Positions 8,054 through 16,093 of a stretch of 64,000 nt of DNA are shown here, piece after piece. Every line of letters starts with the position of its first letter. Within the stretch, counting starts at the first letter, position 1. A program made the position numbers and the translations under genes. Below the pieces are notes generated by a model. It was given only the letters and a program-made list of their open reading frames with translations, was not told the DNA's origin and made no database searches. The stretch spans positions 186,001-250,000 of the forward strand of contig NZ_WFIX01000171.1 in assembly GCF_009745985.1 (NCBI RefSeq), written 5' to 3'. The DNA is from Microbacterium karelineae (GTDB lineage: Bacteria > Actinomycetota > Actinomycetes > Actinomycetales > Microbacteriaceae).

Positions 8054-10239
8054 GCGTGCGGGACGGGGAAGTGGTTCAGCTCGTCCTCGGCGAGCGCCGT
8101 CTCGCGCCAGCCGAGCTCGACGGCGAGATCCTGCACGCGCCGCCCACCGAGGAACGGGAACGCCGCCGGCGCGTTCCCCACCGTCCCGGGCACGATCGCG
8201 CGCACGACGGCCATCCCCGTGCTCGCGACATCGGGGGAGGTGATGTCGACGACGATCACCTCGTGCCCTGCCGCCTCGAGGCGGGCGCGGTACGCGTCGG
8301 GCGTGCGCTGGACCAGGCGCGGCGCGTCCGCGAATGTGCGGGTGACGGGGCGGTCGAGCAGCGGCGCGACGCGCGCGACGGCGCGGGGGTCGAGGTGCAC
8401 CTGCTGCTGCACCATGAGGTCGTCGCAGTCGCGCATGTCATCGCGATAGTCGTCGAGGTACCGGCGGTCGGCGCGCCACTGCTTGAACGAGCGGCTGTTC
8501 AGCTCGCCGCGCGACATCGCGTCCCAGTGCGCGCCGTCCGCTCGCAGCAGGTCCCGGCTGCCCTCCTGCAGCGTGCAGGCCTCCGTCCAGGCCTTCGAGG
8601 CCGCCGCCTCCGGGGTGTCGCGGCAGGCGAAGCCGACGTTCACGAGCGTGTCGACGTCGTTGTGGAGCACGCCGGCGGCGACGGGCACCTGGAACTCGTT
8701 GTCGAGCATGATGAGCGACGGGCGCTGCCCGACCGCGGCCGGCACATCGTCCCAGACGCGCGCGAGCGCGCCCGGATCGGTGGCGTCGATCGGGTGGCCG
8801 TTCAGCCACCAGACCATCGTCGCGTGGCGCTCGATGATCTCCTCGAGCGCCGACGTCACGGCGTAGTCCATGTTCGGCCCGGCCGCGATCCCCGCGAAGG
8901 GGCAGAAGTTCGTCACGGGCGCCGCCGAGTACCCGGCCGTGAACCAGTTGACGTAGACCATGCTCGCGGGCACGAGGATCTCCTCGTCGGTCGTGAGCGA
9001 CCGCCCGGGCACCCAGTGCATCTCGAGGTCGTGGGTCATCCGCACGAAGGGGAAGCCGGGCTCGTCGTACTGCGCGTCGGAGTAGAGCACGAGCGCATCG
9101 GGATCGAGCACGCGCACGGGCCCGCGCCGGAGATCCCGATAGCTCGCGAAGGTCACGGGGAGCGTGTCGAGGAGGTTGCCGCAATAGCGCTCGGCCGCCT
9201 CGCCGATCGCGCTCGCGCGCGCCTGCTCGGGATCGCCGAATGCGGATCCCTGGCAGGAGGTGTTGTTCGCCCATCGCGACACGCGTCGCATATTGCAGAC
9301 ATCGCTCTGCGCCGTCGCGAGCGTGCGCGGGATGCTCGGGTGGTGCGTCACATCGCGCGTGCGCTGCACGAGCCCCGTGAGCGGATCCACGAGATCGGCC
9401 GGCGTGTGGGGATGCGCGGCGCTCAGGACGCTGGACGGCAGCGGGAGCACGGGGTGGGTCGTGACGGATCCGTCGGCCGCGATCTCGAAGAGCGTGTCGC
9501 CGGGGCGATCCCCTGCGAGGATCTCGCGGGCGCGCGCCATCGCGGCGCCGAGGTGCCGCGGATCCGGACCGGCGTCGCCGCCCACGGCGGGCGCGCGCAG
9601 CGCGCGATGCGCGGCCGCGTCGAACGCGGCCGCGGTGCGGCGCGCCGCGAGATCCTCGTAGTTCGCCCCCACACCGGGCGTCACGAACGGGCCGATCCAC
9701 ACGGTCGACCGCGTGACCTCGATGGGCGCCCACGGCGTGCGCGCGTCGCTGCACAGCCGGTCGAAGGCGCAGAGCGTGTGGTCATCGGATCCGCGGATCG
9801 CGTAGACGAGCATCTCGCCCGTGCGGAAGGCACGGTGCACGACGCGCTGCCAGTCGCCGTCGGACACGGCGCGGAGTGCTCCGTCGCCGCCTGCCGCCTG
9901 CAGGGCCGCGACGACATCGGGGGCGCCCGTGACGAGCAGGTCGCCCTCGGCGCCGTCGCCCAAGTCGTCGGACACCGCCGGCGCCGCGGGGAGCGCCGTG
10001 GGTTCCACGAAGGCGCCGTCGGTCTCGAGCACCTCGCGCAGCATCGCCGATGCGCCCTCCCAGTCGTCACCGAGGGCAGGCGATGCGGTGCCGGTCGCCC
10101 ACGCGTCGATCATCCGCAGGACGACGTCCGCCGGCGCGTCGACGGCGAACGAGGATCCGGTCGGGGTCGTGATGAGGGCGCGTCGGGGCGCGAGAGGGCG
10201 AACCTCGACGCGCGTGGCGCGGGCGGTGTGTGTCGGCAT
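8050..10239 (-). CDS. YcaO cyclodehydratase-type RiPP maturase with N-terminal C-like (leader-binding) domain
   Basis: This 729-residue protein looks like a fused C-D type azoline synthetase. The N-terminal 300 residues resemble the peptide-binding/ocin-ThiF-like half (IGPFVTPGVGANYEDLAARR), though the usual Cys residues of that strand are absent. From about residue 320 a canonical YcaO domain follows: SDVCNMRRVSRWANNTSCQG, ARASAIGEAAERYCGN (about 345), SALEEIIERHATMVWW (about 465), DITSPDVASTGMAVVRAIVPG, and a C-terminal P-x-P motif (HFPVPHA). The acidic ATP/Mg ligands are intact, so this is the likely catalytic YcaO. GGAGAG lies 5 nt before the ATG. It sits directly after the precursor-peptide gene and hairpin. 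Confidence 0.88.
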   Translation of the reverse strand: MPTHTARATRVEVRPLAPRRALITTPTGSSFAVDAPADVVLRMIDAWATGTASPALGDDWEGASAMLREVLETDGAFVEPTALPAAPAVSDDLGDGAEGDLLVTGAPDVVAALQAAGGDGALRAVSDGDWQRVVHRAFRTGEMLVYAIRGSDDHTLCAFDRLCSDARTPWAPIEVTRSTVWIGPFVTPGVGANYEDLAARRTAAAFDAAAHRALRAPAVGGDAGPDPRHLGAAMARAREILAGDRPGDTLFEIAADGSVTTHPVLPLPSSVLSAAHPHTPADLVDPLTGLVQRTRDVTHHPSIPRTLATAQSDVCNMRRVSRWANNTSCQGSAFGDPEQARASAIGEAAERYCGNLLDTLPVTFASYRDLRRGPVRVLDPDALVLYSDAQYDEPGFPFVRMTHDLEMHWVPGRSLTTDEEILVPASMVYVNWFTAGYSAAPVTNFCPFAGIAAGPNMDYAVTSALEEIIERHATMVWWLNGHPIDATDPGALARVWDDVPAAVGQRPSLIMLDNEFQVPVAAGVLHNDVDTLVNVGFACRDTPEAAASKAWTEACTLQEGSRDLLRADGAHWDAMSRGELNSRSFKQWRADRRYLDDYRDDMRDCDDLMVQQQVHLDPRAVARVAPLLDRPVTRTFADAPRLVQRTPDAYRARLEAAGHEVIVVDITSPDVASTGMAVVRAIVPGTVGNAPAAFPFLGGRRVQDLAVELGWRETALAEDELNHFPVPHA

Positions 10240-10272
10240 GTTCTCTCCATCGGGTGGGGCGGAATCGGGCGC

Positions 10273-10300
10273 GGGCGCCCCCACCCGGGTGGGAGCGCCC
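10273..10300 (-). terminator. Hairpin after the RiPP precursor gene (attenuator)
   Basis: GGGCGCTCCCAC and GTGGGGGCGCCC (minus-strand reading) can pair at 11 of 12 positions around a 4-nt loop. It lies 10 bp past the precursor stop and 34 bp before the YcaO start. No U-tract follows, so partial termination or an RNA-stability element is more likely than full termination. Such hairpins commonly raise precursor mRNA over enzyme mRNA in RiPP operons. Confidence 0.65.
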
Positions 10301-10309
10301 GCTGGCATA

Positions 10310-10420
10310 TCAGGACCAGGCGAACGCGGTCGAGACGTGGCCGTGATTGTTCGCGTTGGGCGCGAGGATCTGGTCGTCCGAGCGCTCGGTGGCGATCTCG
10401 GTGATGGCGATCTGCTGCAT
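10310..10420 (-). CDS. Putative RiPP precursor peptide, 36 residues
   Basis: This small gene lies between the ABC exporter and the YcaO maturase. It encodes 36 residues. The leader-like N-terminal half starts MQQIAITEIATERSDD and is acidic and amphipathic. The C-terminal half carries ILAPNANNHGHVS and ends STAFAWS. Ser30, Thr31 and Ser36 are the only heterocyclisable residues in the C-terminal half and there is no Cys. His26 and His28, with preceding Asn residues, could bind a metal. GGGAGGTGA lies 5 nt before the ATG and is near-perfect against 16S rRNA, unlike the weak sites of neighbouring genes. No database match was made. Precursor status rests on size, position, ribosome binding site and the adjacent YcaO genes. 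The cleavage site and chemistry are unknown. Confidence 0.75.
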   Translation of the reverse strand: MQQIAITEIATERSDDQILAPNANNHGHVSTAFAWS

Positions 10421-10425
10421 GTTCT

Positions 10426-10434
10426 TCACCTCCC
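10426..10434 (-). promoter_or_regulatory. Very strong ribosome binding site for the precursor peptide
   Basis: GGGAGGTGA on the minus strand is complementary to the 16S 3' end over nearly its whole length and sits 5 nt from the ATG. It also contains the stop codon of the upstream ABC exporter gene. It decides the precursor start. Confidence 0.8.
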
Positions 10435-12213
10435 TTCGTGGTCGTCGTGCTCGCCGGCGCCGGTCAGCGCCGGTTCGTCCCGCTGGCCGATGAGCCGGCG
10501 GTAGAACTCGGATCCCTCGACGAGCGCGTCGTGGGTGCCCTGCTCGCGGACGCGGCCCGCGTCGAGGACGACCACGTGGTCGCAGCGGCGGATCGTCGAG
10601 ACCCTGTGCGCGATCACGATCGTCGTGCGCCCGTCGCGGAGCCGCTGCAGCGTGGCCCCGATGTCGCGCTCGCGGTGCGCGTCGAGCTGCGCCGTCGCCT
10701 CGTCGAGGATGAGGACGGACGGATCCCGCAGGAACGCCTGCGCGAGGGCGAGCCGCTGACGCTGGCCGCCCGAGAGCGTCGCGCCGCGGTCTCCGATCTC
10801 GGTGTCGAGGCCGTCGGGCCATGCGGCGACGACGTCTCCGAGGCCGGCGTCGTCGAGAGCGCGCGCGAGTCGTGCATCGGCGGCGGCGGGATCTGCGAGG
10901 AGCAGGTTCGAGCGGATCGAGCCTCGGAACGCGAATGGGGTCTGGGCGACGAGGGCGACCTCGCGTCGCAGCGCCTCGACGTCGAGCGCGCCGATGTCGG
11001 CGTCGTCGAGGAGGATCCGCCCCTCATCCGTCGGCCACAGCCGCGTGAGCAGGCGTGCGAGGGTCGACTTGCCCGCTCCGGAGGCTCCGACGAGCGCCGT
11101 CGTGCGCCCCGCGCGGATCTCGAGGTCGAGGCCCGCGATCGCCGGGCGATCGTCGTCGTAGGCGAAGCGCACCCTCTCGAAGCGGACCCGGCCCGGGCCG
11201 GGCGCGACCTGTTCCTCCCCCGTCACGTCGCCGCGCACCTCGTCGGCCTCGTCGAGCAGCGCCTGCACGCGACCCGCCGCCGCGGACATCTCGCCGAGCC
11301 GCTGCAGCATCGCGAACGCCCCGGCCGACGGCGCGAAGGCCGCGACGGCGAGCACCATGGCGGGCGGGATCCAGAACGCGTCGAGCCGGCCGCTCGACGA
11401 CAGCGCGCCGAGGGCGATGAGGAAGCCGATGCTCGTGACGGCGAGGACGACGTCGGCGAGGGCGCTCTCGGCCGCGGCGCGCAGCGCGAATCGCCGCTTG
11501 GCCGCCTGCACGGCGGAGGTCCGGTCGAGCACCTCGTCGCGGTGGCGCGCCTCGAGGCCCAGCACGGCGAGCTCGCGGCGCGCGCCGGCGCCCTCGGCCG
11601 ATGCCGCGTGCAGAGTTCCGACCTCCGCCCGGATCTCGCGCCCCTGCCGCACCTGCATCCCCGCGAGCAGCCACGGCACGGCGAGTACCAGGGCGACGCC
11701 CGCGCCGACGATGAGGCCGGCCGGACCGACGATCCCGACGAGCACGGCGGTCGCGATGAGCGGCGTCGCGAGGGCGTTCACGCCGGCCCCGAGCGTGTGT
11801 GCGTAGAACCACTCGAGCACCTCGACATCGCCCATCGCGGTTCCCGCCACCTCACCGGCGCGACGGCGCCCCGTGCGGGTGGGCACGAGCTTCTCGACGG
11901 CGTCGTAGACGCGCATCCGCAGGGCGTCGATGACGCGGTAGGCGAGCAAATGGCTGAGCCACGACTCGATCCAGGTGAACGCGGCGACGGCGATCACGGC
12001 AGCCGCGAGCGCTACGAGCAGCGCGGCGACGATCCCTCCGCCGTCGCCGCGGACGACGGCGGACCCCACCGCGGCGCTGAGCCCCGCTGCGGCGGCCGTC
12101 GCGAGCTGAAGGACCGTCATCGACGCGGTCGAGCGCAGGAACAGCGCGCGCTCGCCCGACGCGTTCCGGATGAGGCGCAGGATCGGGCGCAGCAGCCGCG
12201 CAGCGGCGCTCAT
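10426..12213 (-). CDS. ABC exporter-type half-transporter (membrane + ATPase), subunit B of RiPP operon
   Basis: This 595-residue protein has an N-terminal six-helix type-IV ABC exporter domain (residues about 25-330) and a nucleotide-binding domain. Walker A is GASGAGKSTLARLL (about 378), the signature is [15 protein letters not shown] (about 482), Walker B is VLILDEATAQLD with its catalytic Glu, and the switch His is in IAHRVSTIRR. It overlaps the partner gene (12210-13916) by 4 bp, so the two probably form a heterodimer like CydDC or IrtAB. Its place directly before the precursor gene suggests export of the mature peptide. The IrtAB precedent, an exporter fold that imports siderophore, leaves the direction open. 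Confidence 0.9.
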   Translation of the reverse strand: MSAAARLLRPILRLIRNASGERALFLRSTASMTVLQLATAAAAGLSAAVGSAVVRGDGGGIVAALLVALAAAVIAVAAFTWIESWLSHLLAYRVIDALRMRVYDAVEKLVPTRTGRRRAGEVAGTAMGDVEVLEWFYAHTLGAGVNALATPLIATAVLVGIVGPAGLIVGAGVALVLAVPWLLAGMQVRQGREIRAEVGTLHAASAEGAGARRELAVLGLEARHRDEVLDRTSAVQAAKRRFALRAAAESALADVVLAVTSIGFLIALGALSSSGRLDAFWIPPAMVLAVAAFAPSAGAFAMLQRLGEMSAAAGRVQALLDEADEVRGDVTGEEQVAPGPGRVRFERVRFAYDDDRPAIAGLDLEIRAGRTTALVGASGAGKSTLARLLTRLWPTDEGRILLDDADIGALDVEALRREVALVAQTPFAFRGSIRSNLLLADPAAADARLARALDDAGLGDVVAAWPDGLDTEIGDRGATLSGGQRQRLALAQAFLRDPSVLILDEATAQLDAHRERDIGATLQRLRDGRTTIVIAHRVSTIRRCDHVVVLDAGRVREQGTHDALVEGSEFYRRLIGQRDEPALTGAGEHDDHEGR

Positions 12214-13916
12214 GCGGGGATCCCCTCGCGCTGGGCGGCGGCGAGGCGCGCGAACGGCCCGTCGCCCGCGGCGAGATCCGCATACGCGCCTCGCTCGAGC
12301 ACCCGCCCGTCGCCGACGACGACGACCTCGTCGGCGGTCTCGATCGCGGACAGCCGGTGCGCGATGACGACGAGCGTGCGGCGTTCGGGCAGGCCGCTGA
12401 GCGCGGAGACGAGGTCGCGTTCGCGGCGCCCGTCGAGCGCCGACGTCCCCTCGTCGAGGAGCAGGATCGGCGCGTGCTGCAGCAGCGCTCGCGCGACGGC
12501 GACGCGCTGGCGCTGTCCGCCCGAGAGCAGCCCGCCGCTCTCGCCGACCTCGCGGTCGAGGCCCGAGCCGTCGGAGATCAGATCGCTCGCCTGCGCCGTG
12601 CGCAGGGCATGCTCCAGCTCGTGGTCCGCCGCGAGAGGCGCCACAGCGCGCAGGTTCTCGCGCAGAGAACCGGAGAAGAGGACGGGATCCTGCGAGACGA
12701 GGGCGACGGGGGCCGATCCCCCGCCCGCGTCGATCGCGACCGTGCCGCGCTCAGGAGCGAGGACGCCGAGGATGAGATCGCCGATCGTCGACTTGCCCGC
12801 CCCCGATGCGCCGACGATCGCGGTGAACGATCCGCGGCGCACGCCGAGGTGGAGATCGCGGACGGCGAGCATGTCCGCCCCCGGGTAGCGGGCGTCGACC
12901 CCCGAGAGCTCGATCGCGAGATCGGGGTCGCTCGGAGCGGGGCGCTCTGCCGCGGTCGGGGCGGCGTGTGCGTCATCCGCGAGCGCCTCCAGGATCCGGC
13001 GACCGGCCGAGAGCCCGACGTATCCGGCGTGCCAGTGATTGGCGAGCTCGCGGAAGGGGCGGAACACCTCGAAGCCGACGAGCGTGACGACGAACAGGTC
13101 CTCGGGGGCGAGCGTGCCCGACCACACGCGCGCCACCCCGACGGCGAGGACGATCGCGGGGCCGGCGACGAGCAGCAGGCCCGTGAGGCCGGATTCGACG
13201 AGCGAGAGGCGCAGCTGGCGCAGGGTCGACGAGAGCAGATCGGCGCTCGCCGCCCGGAGCTGTGCGCGTCGTCGGCCGGACGCGCCGAGCAGCTTGAGTG
13301 TCTCCATCCCGCGCATCGAGTCGACGACGTCGGCGTGCATGCCGGAGTATGCCGCCCAGTGCGCGTCGCCGTGCGCACGCAGCACCCGATCCCACAGGCG
13401 CGGGATCAGGGGCACGACGAGGGCCGCGAGCGCCGCGGCGATGCCGACCACCGGGTCGACGATGACGAGGATCGCGATCGCGATCGTCGCGCCGACGGTC
13501 GTGACCACGATCTGCGGGATGTAGCGCGTCACGTACGGCTCGAGGTTCTCGACCCCGTCGACGAGGAGCGACTGGCGCGCTCCCACGCTCTCCTGCGCCC
13601 CCGCGAACGGGCCGCGTGCGGCGGCCGCGTCGAGCAGGCGGCGGCGCAGCACGCGCTTCATCCGGCCCGCGACGGCGTGTGCGCTGATCTCGCGCAGGGC
13701 GGTCACGGCGGGGCGCGCGAGCAGCACGGCGCACAGGGCGAGGAAGGGCGTCGTGAGCGCGGCGAGCGATCCTCCGGTCACGAGGGAGGAGAACAGCGCG
13801 GACATCGCGAGCGCCTGGCCGATCGCGAGCCCGCTGAGCGCGAGCCCGACGAGGGCGCAGACGAGCTGACCGATGACGACCGGCCGGGTGAGCGCGGCGA
13901 GGCGAAGGTGATCCAC
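12210..13916 (-). CDS. ABC exporter-type half-transporter (CydD-like), subunit A of RiPP operon
   Basis: This 568-residue membrane-ATPase fusion has about six transmembrane helices in residues 15-300. The loop WAAYSGMHADVVDSMRGMET is typical of the CydD-like family. In the ATPase part, Walker A is GASGAGKSTIGDL (about 372), the signature [15 protein letters not shown] (about 464) and Walker B ILLLDEGTSALD. The start is GTG at 13916, preceded by AGGAG at 5 nt. It is the first gene of the RiPP operon. The Zur-like box (13936-13950) begins 20 bp upstream, so zinc-dependent repression of the whole 13916-to-6239 operon is likely (inference). Confidence 0.9.
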   Translation of the reverse strand: MDHLRLAALTRPVVIGQLVCALVGLALSGLAIGQALAMSALFSSLVTGGSLAALTTPFLALCAVLLARPAVTALREISAHAVAGRMKRVLRRRLLDAAAARGPFAGAQESVGARQSLLVDGVENLEPYVTRYIPQIVVTTVGATIAIAILVIVDPVVGIAAALAALVVPLIPRLWDRVLRAHGDAHWAAYSGMHADVVDSMRGMETLKLLGASGRRRAQLRAASADLLSSTLRQLRLSLVESGLTGLLLVAGPAIVLAVGVARVWSGTLAPEDLFVVTLVGFEVFRPFRELANHWHAGYVGLSAGRRILEALADDAHAAPTAAERPAPSDPDLAIELSGVDARYPGADMLAVRDLHLGVRRGSFTAIVGASGAGKSTIGDLILGVLAPERGTVAIDAGGGSAPVALVSQDPVLFSGSLRENLRAVAPLAADHELEHALRTAQASDLISDGSGLDREVGESGGLLSGGQRQRVAVARALLQHAPILLLDEGTSALDGRRERDLVSALSGLPERRTLVVIAHRLSAIETADEVVVVGDGRVLERGAYADLAAGDGPFARLAAAQREGIPA

Positions 13917-13935
13917 GTACTCCTGCTATCTTTAT

Positions 13936-13950
13936 TGATAATCATTTTCA
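13936..13950. promoter_or_regulatory. Zur-like palindrome between RiPP operon and divergent metal importer
   Basis: TGATAATCATTTTCA is a near-perfect palindrome. It extends to ATTGA...TCAAT at 13934-13952. It closely matches the TGaAAATsATTTTCA pattern recalled for actinobacterial Zur (zinc uptake regulator) sites. It differs clearly from the TTAGGTTAGGCTAACCTAA-type boxes elsewhere in this window. It also resembles a classical Fur box, but iron control in actinobacteria is usually by IdeR/DtxR, so Zur is favoured. It is placed to control both the operon starting at 13916 (minus) and the one starting near 13999 (plus). Confidence 0.68.
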
Positions 13951-13998
13951 ATAGACGTGAAGACAGTTCTACACGACGCCCTGAGGATCCCGCCACCC

Positions 13999-15063
13999 AT
14001 GACCCGCCCGCTCACCGCCGTTCCCGCGACAGCGGCCGCGACACGCCGTCGCGCCCGCGCGCTGATCGCGGCGTTCAGCGTCGTGCTCGTCGGCGTGACG
14101 CTCCTCGCGATCGGCATCGGTCCCGTCGCGGTCGACCCCGGCACGGTCGCGGGCGTCGTCCTCCACCGCCTCGGCGCGCTCCCCGCACCCGTCGGCTCAT
14201 CCGCGGAAGACGCGATCGTCTGGCTCATCCGCACACCCCGTGTCCTGCTCGGCGCCTTCGTCGGCGCCGCGCTCGCGATGGCGGGCGTCGCCGTCCAGGC
14301 GCTCGTGCGCAATCCACTCGCCGACCCCTATCTGCTGGGGATCTCCTCGGGCGCCTCCGCCGGTGCGGCAGCGAGCATCCTCTTCGGCTTCGGAAGCGGG
14401 CTCGGCGTCGTCGCCCTCACCGGCAGCGCGTTCGCGGGCGCCGTCGTCGCGATCGCCCTCGTCCTGTCGGTCGCCCGCATCGGCGGGCGCCTCGTCACCT
14501 CGCGGCTCGTGTTCGCCGGCATCGCGGTCGGCTTCGCCCTCACGGCCCTGACGAACTTCCTCGTCTTCGCGAGCGAGTCGCGCGACGGCGCCCGCGCCGT
14601 CATGTTCTGGATGCTCGGCTCCCTCGCGCAGAGCCGCTGGGAGTCCGTGCCGCTCCTCGCGGTCGCCGTCATCGCGGGCCTGCTCGTCTTCACGTGGTGG
14701 GCGCGCCGATTCGATGCGCTCGCGATCGGCGACGACACCGCACTCGCGCTGGGAACGGATCCCACACGCTTCCGCGCCGCAGCGGCCCTCGCGGTGAGCC
14801 TCGTCGTCGCCGTGGCCGTCTCGGTCTCGGGCCTCATCGGCTTCGTCGGCCTCGTCGTCCCGCACATCGCCCGACGCCTCGTCGGCGGCACCCATCGCGC
14901 GCTCTTCCCGACCTCAGCTCTCCTCGGTGCGCTTCTTCTCGTCTCCGCCGACGCGCTCGCCCGCATCGCCTTCGCCCCGCGCGAGCTGCCGCTCGGCATC
15001 CTCACCGCCCTGATCGGCACGCCGATGCTCATCGCGCTCGTCCGCCGCTCCCTCACTCGTTGA
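13999..15063 (+). CDS. FecCD-family ABC permease of the Zur-box importer
   Basis: This 354-residue polytopic permease has family signatures TPRVLLGAFVGAALAMAGVA, VRNPLADPYLLGISSGASAG and GLIGFVGLVVPHIARRLVG. The ATG at 13999 is preceded by GAGGA. An in-frame GTG at 13957 has no ribosome binding site and nearly abuts the Zur-like box, so it was not chosen. It is the only permease in this set and probably works as a homodimer, as BtuC does. It heads the operon permease, binding protein, ATPase (13999-16950). The substrate is inferred to be a metal chelate made under zinc limitation, possibly the peptide from the divergent operon. Confidence 0.92.
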   Translation: MTRPLTAVPATAAATRRRARALIAAFSVVLVGVTLLAIGIGPVAVDPGTVAGVVLHRLGALPAPVGSSAEDAIVWLIRTPRVLLGAFVGAALAMAGVAVQALVRNPLADPYLLGISSGASAGAAASILFGFGSGLGVVALTGSAFAGAVVAIALVLSVARIGGRLVTSRLVFAGIAVGFALTALTNFLVFASESRDGARAVMFWMLGSLAQSRWESVPLLAVAVIAGLLVFTWWARRFDALAIGDDTALALGTDPTRFRAAAALAVSLVVAVAVSVSGLIGFVGLVVPHIARRLVGGTHRALFPTSALLGALLLVSADALARIAFAPRELPLGILTALIGTPMLIALVRRSLTR

Positions 15064-15100
15064 TCCGCACCCGCACACCCCACAGCACAGGAGAACCGAG

Positions 15101-16093
15101 ATGACCACAGCACGCCACCTCCTCCGCGCGGCCGCCGCCGCGCTCGCCCTCGTCACGGCGGGAGCCGCCGCCGCATGCTCTCCCGCCGCGGAGGGCTCCG
15201 CGCCCGATGCCGCGGCCGGCTTCCCGCTCACGATCGAGAACTGCGGCGAGGAGCTCACGATCGACGCCGAGCCGCAGACGATCCTCACGGTCGGCACGTC
15301 GTCGGTGTCGCTCCTCGACGCCGCCGGCGCATCCGACCGGATCATCGCCCGCACGGGCGAGTTCGGCGCCGAGCTGCCGGCCGATCTGCAGAACCCGCCG
15401 ACCTCCGCCGAGGTGCTCGACCCCGCGGACCCCGCGATCGAGACCATCGTCGGCTCCGAGGCCGACATCATCGTCGGCTACGGCCTCTTCAACGCGTCCG
15501 AGGACGATGTGGCGGCCGCCGGGATCCCGAACGTCATCATCGACGGCGAGTGCAGCCACGACGCGGCGCTCACCGGTCAGACCGACTTCGAGGCGATCTT
15601 CGCCGACGTCGAGCGTCTCGCACGCATCTTCGGCACCGAATCGGACGCGGCGGCGAACCTCACCACGCTGCGCGCCGAGCTCGACGAGCTCACGGCGACG
15701 GCCCCCGAGCCGAGCGACGATGCCGAGGCAGCCGTCGTCTACTACTTCTCCGAGAGCGCGTCGCTGTCGGCGCGCGGCGGCCAGGGCATCGCCGATGACG
15801 TGCTCGCACGCGCCGGCTACGGCAACGTGTACGGAGACGAGCCGTCGGTGTACCTCGAGGCGAACATCGAGACCCTGCTCGACGCCGACCCCGCCATGAT
15901 CGTCATCGCCTACGGAATGTACGGCGAGAGCTTCGACGACGCGCTCGCGAAGCTGCGATCCGAGCCGGGTGCCGAGGACCTCGCCGCCGTGCGTTCCGGC
16001 GCCGTCGTCGGCGTGCCCGGGTCATCGCTGGCGCCCGACCCCGGCGCCATCGACGGCCTGCGCGTCGTCCTCGAGGGGGCGCCGCGCCCATGA
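15101..16093 (+). CDS. Substrate-binding lipoprotein of the Zur-box importer
   Basis: This 330-residue FecB/BtuF-fold lipoprotein has a signal peptide ending in AAAC (Cys about residue 25). The mature region, PLTIENCGEELTIDAEPQTI, differs from the iron-boxed paralogs in lacking the usual Y-G-x-V-x-V-P opening. SEADIIVGYGLFNASEDDV and GIPNVIIDGECSHD form the lobe boundary and may line the ligand site. AGGAG precedes the ATG. It follows the permease by 37 bp and overlaps the ATPase by 4 bp. The ligand is unknown. Confidence 0.9.
   Translation: MTTARHLLRAAAAALALVTAGAAAACSPAAEGSAPDAAAGFPLTIENCGEELTIDAEPQTILTVGTSSVSLLDAAGASDRIIARTGEFGAELPADLQNPPTSAEVLDPADPAIETIVGSEADIIVGYGLFNASEDDVAAAGIPNVIIDGECSHDAALTGQTDFEAIFADVERLARIFGTESDAAANLTTLRAELDELTATAPEPSDDAEAAVVYYFSESASLSARGGQGIADDVLARAGYGNVYGDEPSVYLEANIETLLDADPAMIVIAYGMYGESFDDALAKLRSEPGAEDLAAVRSGAVVGVPGSSLAPDPGAIDGLRVVLEGAPRP

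Noticed and set aside
6239-10420. Thiopeptide, lanthipeptide or lasso peptide cluster
   Set aside because: No LanB/LanM dehydratase, pyridine-forming enzyme, asparagine-synthetase-like cyclase or Cys-rich core is present; only YcaO proteins occur.
13934-13952. Reading the 13936-13950 palindrome as an iron Fur box
   Set aside because: It resembles classical Fur boxes too, but all clear iron genes in the window use IdeR-type boxes, so a zinc regulator explains a different motif more simply. Not fully excluded.
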